A stretch of DNA of 60,544 bases from a candidate division WOR-3 bacterium (GTDB lineage: Bacteria > Hydrothermota > Tepidihabitantia > Tepidihabitantales > Tepidihabitantaceae). The stretch is from NCBI GenBank assembly GCA_039801365.1, contig JBDRUN010000005.1, positions 1-60,544 on the forward strand. The letters are read 5' to 3'. This document shows, piece by piece, positions 57,519 to 60,544 of the stretch; the stretch's first letter is position 1, and every line of letters begins with the position of its first letter. The notes below the pieces were generated by a model, which was not told where the DNA came from, searched no databases, and saw only the letters and a list, made by a program, of their open reading frames with translations. The position numbers and the translations under genes were made by a program.

Positions 57519-60062
57519 CTATCTTGTTACGACCACTTTGCGGACAGCGGACAACTCTGACTGCTGAGCGCTGAATGCTGAATACTCCCGTACGAAGTAG
57601 ACCCCGGGCGCGAGATGCCGGATGTCATTGTTACCCGGCTGAAGATCCATCGCCTTGCGGCCGTCGGGAGTGAGTAGGGAGTAGCGAGTAGAGAGTAGAG
57701 CGGACGGCAGAAACAGGCTGCCGCGCACGATGGTTGGCCCAACGTCCAGCACTCTCCCTCCGGCGTTCGGCGCTTCTTCGGTTCCGGGCAACGGCGACAG
57801 TTTACCCCAGACGCGCACGGCATTGCACGTTGTCCAGCCTTCGTACGCGAGCAACATCTGACTTCCGCTTCCATGCGCGAGTGATGGACAGGTCTGCCGG
57901 TCTGGCTGCCGGACGATCGGGAAAGAATCTAGTACTGCACCCTGTCCGGTTACACGCGCTCCGTAGATGTCGGCCTGCGTCTCGCCGCTCCGTTCGTCGG
58001 CCCAGACGACAAGGAAGTCGTTTCCGTCCCAGCCGACCGCGACGTTCGTCTTCGTCGTTGTGCCACCCGCGATGCAGAATCCATTTGGATCAAGCACAGT
58101 GCCGTCTGTGGTGACACGAGCACCGTAGACATGGTAGGTGCCATTGCGCGGGTCCTCCCAGACGACCAGGTAGCGCGTGCCATCAAAGGCCACTTGTGGT
58201 GACCATTGCGACTGCGGGGCGGTGCAGATGGGGATACCGTCAGGATCAAGTATGGTGCCGCTCTGCGCGACCCGCGCGGCGTAGATGTCGTACTGTCCGC
58301 TGCGGCTGTCCTGCCACACAGCGAGCCAGTTCGTGCCGTCGAACGCTATGTCCGGCCGCCACTGGAGACCGGTCATGGTCGAGATCGGAATGCCGTCCGG
58401 GTCAAGTACGGTGCCGTCTGGTGCAACTCGCGCTCCATAGACGTCTCTTGAGTCGTTCCGGTTGTCTTCCCATACAACCAGACAGTTCGTACCACCTCGG
58501 GTAAGAGCTGGTCCTTCCTCGTCATCGCTCCAGGCGGAAACCGCGAGACCGCCAGAGTCGAGGACTGCGCCCCGCGGGGTTACACGGCAGGCATAGACAT
58601 CATCGTTGCTGACCTGGCGTTCGTCCTCCCAGACGACAAGGTAGTTTGTACCGTCGAATGCCACTGCAACTCTGTTCTGGTCTTCAGGATCGGCAACGAG
58701 CAGGAGCGGTAGTGCGTCAAGGACTGTGCCGGTCGGCGAGATGCGAGCCGCATAGATGTCAGCGTACTCGCCGCTTCGGTAGTCTTCCCAGGCGACAAGG
58801 TAGTTTGTGCCGTCGAATGCAGCCGCTGGGTTCCACTGCTCGTTCGCCACGGCCGCAACCACAAGCCCGGCGGTGTCGAGCACTTGACCCTGCGGCGTCA
58901 CCCGGGCGCCAAAGATGTCTTCCTGTTCGTTACGTTCATCCTGCCAGACCACAAGAAGACTACTGTTACCATATGCGATGTTTTCGTACCACTGTTCGTT
59001 GTGTGCGTCCGACACGACGAACCCAGCCGGGTCGAGAACGGTGCCCTGCGGAGTAACGCGGCCGGCCCAGATGTCGAAGTCGTCCTGGGGCCGGCCGGTC
59101 CATTGTGACCAGGCAACCAGGTAGTTCGTGCCGTCGAAAGCAGCCGTCGGTTCAAACTGCCAGCCCGGGCCGGAAGAGATTTTGATTCCGGCCGGGTCAA
59201 GAACCGTACCCTGCGCAGTCACGCGGCTGCCGTAGATATCCACTGAGTCGGTACGGTTGTCCTGCCAGACAACGAGTGCATTGGAGCCGTCCCAGGCGGC
59301 GTTTGGTACATCCTGGGAACGGGCCGCGGTCGTAATCGCGATGCCGGCCGGGTCGAGCACGACACCGGCCGAGGAGACGCGTGCGGCATAGATGTCATCG
59401 TTTCCATTGCGCTTGTCGAGCCAGACTACCAGGAATCCTGTGCCTAGCCTGGTCACCCGAGGCCGCACTTCGCGCTCTGGTCCGGCCGAAACAGTGATTC
59501 CTCCCGGGTCGAGTACCGTGCCCTGCGGGGTCACTCGAGCAGCATACACGTCGTAGGCGTACTGGCCTGAGGAATCGTCCTGCCAGACAACAAGATAGTT
59601 GGTGCCATCGAATGCGACAGCCGGGTCGGACTGGTTTCGCTGCCGGGTTGATACCGGAATACCGTCCGGGTCGAGGACGGTGCCCTGCGGTGTCACGCGA
59701 GCGGCATAGATGTCATAGAAACCGTTGTTCGCGCAGGTGAAGACAACCAGGTAATTCGTGCCATCAAAGGCGACGTCCGGTTGGACCTCGCTTTCGGCAC
59801 CGTTTGACACCTGGATGCCACCAGGGTCCAGAGTCCTGCCTTCGGGGGAGAAGCGCGTTGCGTAGATGTGGTCATCCCACCGACTGTCGGCCCAGACAAC
59901 AAGGTAGTTCGTACCGTCGAAAGCTACCTTTGGATATTCCTCAGGCCAGGAAGCCGGTGCATAGACAACGGCAGTGTCAATCGGAAATTCGCCTACTGGC
60001 AGCGACTGACCGCGGGCAGCAGCCAGCAGACAGACTGAAGCAGCCAGAACATGAAACCGCAT
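57519..60062 (-). CDS. Secreted repeat protein with sorting tail, 847 aa
   Basis: First gene of the seven-gene operon; ATG at 60062 follows AGGAGGAAGAG. Signal peptide (MRFHVLAASVCLLAAARG), then 12-13 repeats of about 58 residues with the pattern VAFDGTNYLVVWADxR, then D(I/V)YAARVTPQGTVLDP and DGIPVS. Each contributes a strand with VVW and a YAARV strand, a layout probably forming beta-propeller blades. The repeat DNA is also quite similar between units. The shared tail ends it (PTIVRGSLFLPSALLSTRYS ... GVYFVRE). No catalytic signature is visible. It is probably an extracellular binding or adhesion protein. Confidence 0.88.
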   Translation of the reverse strand: MRFHVLAASVCLLAAARGQSLPVGEFPIDTAVVYAPASWPEEYPKVAFDGTNYLVVWADSRWDDHIYATRFSPEGRTLDPGGIQVSNGAESEVQPDVAFDGTNYLVVFTCANNGFYDIYAARVTPQGTVLDPDGIPVSTRQRNQSDPAVAFDGTNYLVVWQDDSSGQYAYDVYAARVTPQGTVLDPGGITVSAGPEREVRPRVTRLGTGFLVVWLDKRNGNDDIYAARVSSAGVVLDPAGIAITTAARSQDVPNAAWDGSNALVVWQDNRTDSVDIYGSRVTAQGTVLDPAGIKISSGPGWQFEPTAAFDGTNYLVAWSQWTGRPQDDFDIWAGRVTPQGTVLDPAGFVVSDAHNEQWYENIAYGNSSLLVVWQDERNEQEDIFGARVTPQGQVLDTAGLVVAAVANEQWNPAAAFDGTNYLVAWEDYRSGEYADIYAARISPTGTVLDALPLLLVADPEDQNRVAVAFDGTNYLVVWEDERQVSNDDVYACRVTPRGAVLDSGGLAVSAWSDDEEGPALTRGGTNCLVVWEDNRNDSRDVYGARVAPDGTVLDPDGIPISTMTGLQWRPDIAFDGTNWLAVWQDSRSGQYDIYAARVAQSGTILDPDGIPICTAPQSQWSPQVAFDGTRYLVVWEDPRNGTYHVYGARVTTDGTVLDPNGFCIAGGTTTKTNVAVGWDGNDFLVVWADERSGETQADIYGARVTGQGAVLDSFPIVRQPDRQTCPSLAHGSGSQMLLAYEGWTTCNAVRVWGKLSPLPGTEEAPNAGGRVLDVGPTIVRGSLFLPSALLSTRYSLLTPDGRKAMDLQPGNNDIRHLAPGVYFVREYSAFSAQQSELSAVRKVVVTR
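57523..57732 (-). repeat. Near-identical tail-coding repeat, copy B
   Basis: Partner of 54811-55020. It encodes the sorting tail of the 847-aa protein. The identity includes synonymous positions and the embedded seven-base repeats. Confidence 0.75.
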
Positions 60063-60544
60063 CTCTTCCTCCTGTTATCTTATGGTGATTGTCTTGCGGA
60101 CTGGCGGCGGTCCTGTAGGGGCCTTGATAAGGCTGACTGCGGGCTTGCCTTTCGGTTGCGGGATTCTGGCCGGTCACGGAGAGGGTGCGGACTTCTCTCC
60201 AGGAGGCCGGTCGAAATTCGGGCGCGAACCGCCACAACATTCACTGTCTTCTGCACCCCTTCGCAGCCTCAGGCCGCTTTCGGTTCCTACCCGTAATCGG
60301 TCGTGCGGAGCGTGACGGGTCTTAGAGACCCCGGCCGCGTCCCCTCGGGCGGCGCGGTCTTACGCCCAGCGTCAACCGCTTGAGTGCGGACGTACTGATA
60401 CTATGTCCGTCTTGTCGGGTGTCAAGAACTCGCGTTGCCTCACCAAAAATGTACTCGAAGCTACCCCGTTGCCTCACGTAAGAAAAGTACTCGAAACAGG
60501 AGGCATAATCTGACCAGCCCTTACCATGAAAGGAGTTGGTCAGA
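60063..60544. other. Upstream region of the secreted operon, right window edge
   Basis: About 480 bases without a recognised gene. It must hold the promoter of the seven-gene operon, but I cannot identify it with confidence. A two-copy direct repeat lies at 60433-60497, and an inverted repeat TCTGACCA/TGGTCAGA (60509-60516 / 60537-60544) stands at the very end. A possible ATG start (60525) on the plus strand runs off the window after six codons and has no well-placed ribosome site. Confidence 0.45.
60433..60497 (+). repeat. Two-copy direct repeat
   Basis: CGTTGCCTCACC...GTACTCGAA (60433-60459) recurs as CGTTGCCTCACG...GTACTCGAA (60468-60497), units about 35-37 bases apart. Two copies are too few to call a CRISPR or iteron array; the array could continue beyond the window. 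Confidence 0.5.

Noticed and set aside
60433-60497. CRISPR array
   Set aside because: Only two imperfect units, with partial similarity in the spacer-like middle and no cas genes in the window.

Overview
The window reads as a chromosomal segment of a GC-rich, anaerobic, uncultured bacterium. Many secreted proteins end in a short beta-strand sorting-like tail with a shared signature (xPTIVRG ... DGRKxMDLQPGxNDIRHLAPGVYFVR). Energy genes are of the heterodisulfide-reductase (Hdr) type, and several genes seem to be leaderless, starting 6-9 bases after a TTGACA/TATAAT-like promoter. From memory this combination resembles the candidate phylum WOR-3 (Stahlbacteria) or a relative. That placement is an inference; nothing here (no rRNA, no tRNA seen) proves it.

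Bases 1-10,125 are an accessory island of mostly unrecognised genes. On the minus strand lie a 1,362-residue protein of unknown family, an ECF-type sigma factor, a small acidic protein and four more small genes; a TPR protein lies on the plus strand. Six sites of the form TGTYAC-N16/17-CGTATC, plus one weaker site, lie at the sigma gene, the small-gene operon, the TPR gene and a structured non-coding stretch. This is what a dedicated ECF regulon would look like. The large gene instead has a consensus housekeeping promoter. Bases 10,260-13,280 hold an EcoRV-type restriction endonuclease and its adenine methyltransferase, with small accessory genes.

Bases 13,690-25,124 are more ordinary: a kelch propeller protein, a tail-fibre-like secreted protein, a lipoprotein, a DUF559 nuclease-like protein, DUF5674, valyl-tRNA synthetase (valS), an OmpA/MotB-like protein, a DUF5683 protein, a putative amidotransferase-like protein, a strong terminator and pilT.

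Bases 25,259-41,032 are a 16-kb electron-transfer super-locus. A minus-strand operon (MvhD, FrhB-like, AsrA/HydB-like and AsrB/HydG-like) matches the FlxABCD NADH-oxidising module. A divergent plus-strand operon encodes HdrC, HdrA, a 1,495-residue HdrA/NfnB-like/HdrA fusion, MvhD, a FrhB-like protein, a tandem HdrC and a tandem HdrA. No HdrB, hydrogenase or formate dehydrogenase catalytic subunit is present. Together these proteins could move electrons between NAD(P)H, ferredoxin and an unknown low-molecular or protein disulfide by flavin-based bifurcation, but the usual catalytic HdrB is missing here.

Bases 41,105-44,753 hold a DUF4438 protein and a secreted subtilase. Bases 45,427-60,062 are a seven-gene minus-strand operon of secreted beta-propeller, LVIVD-repeat, sialidase-like and GH18 proteins. 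All junctions are about 9 bases and share a TAGGAGG element in which the stop codon overlaps the ribosome-binding site. All carry the sorting tail, one of them frameshifted. Degenerate seven-base tandem repeats are embedded at recurring places in the tail coding sequences.
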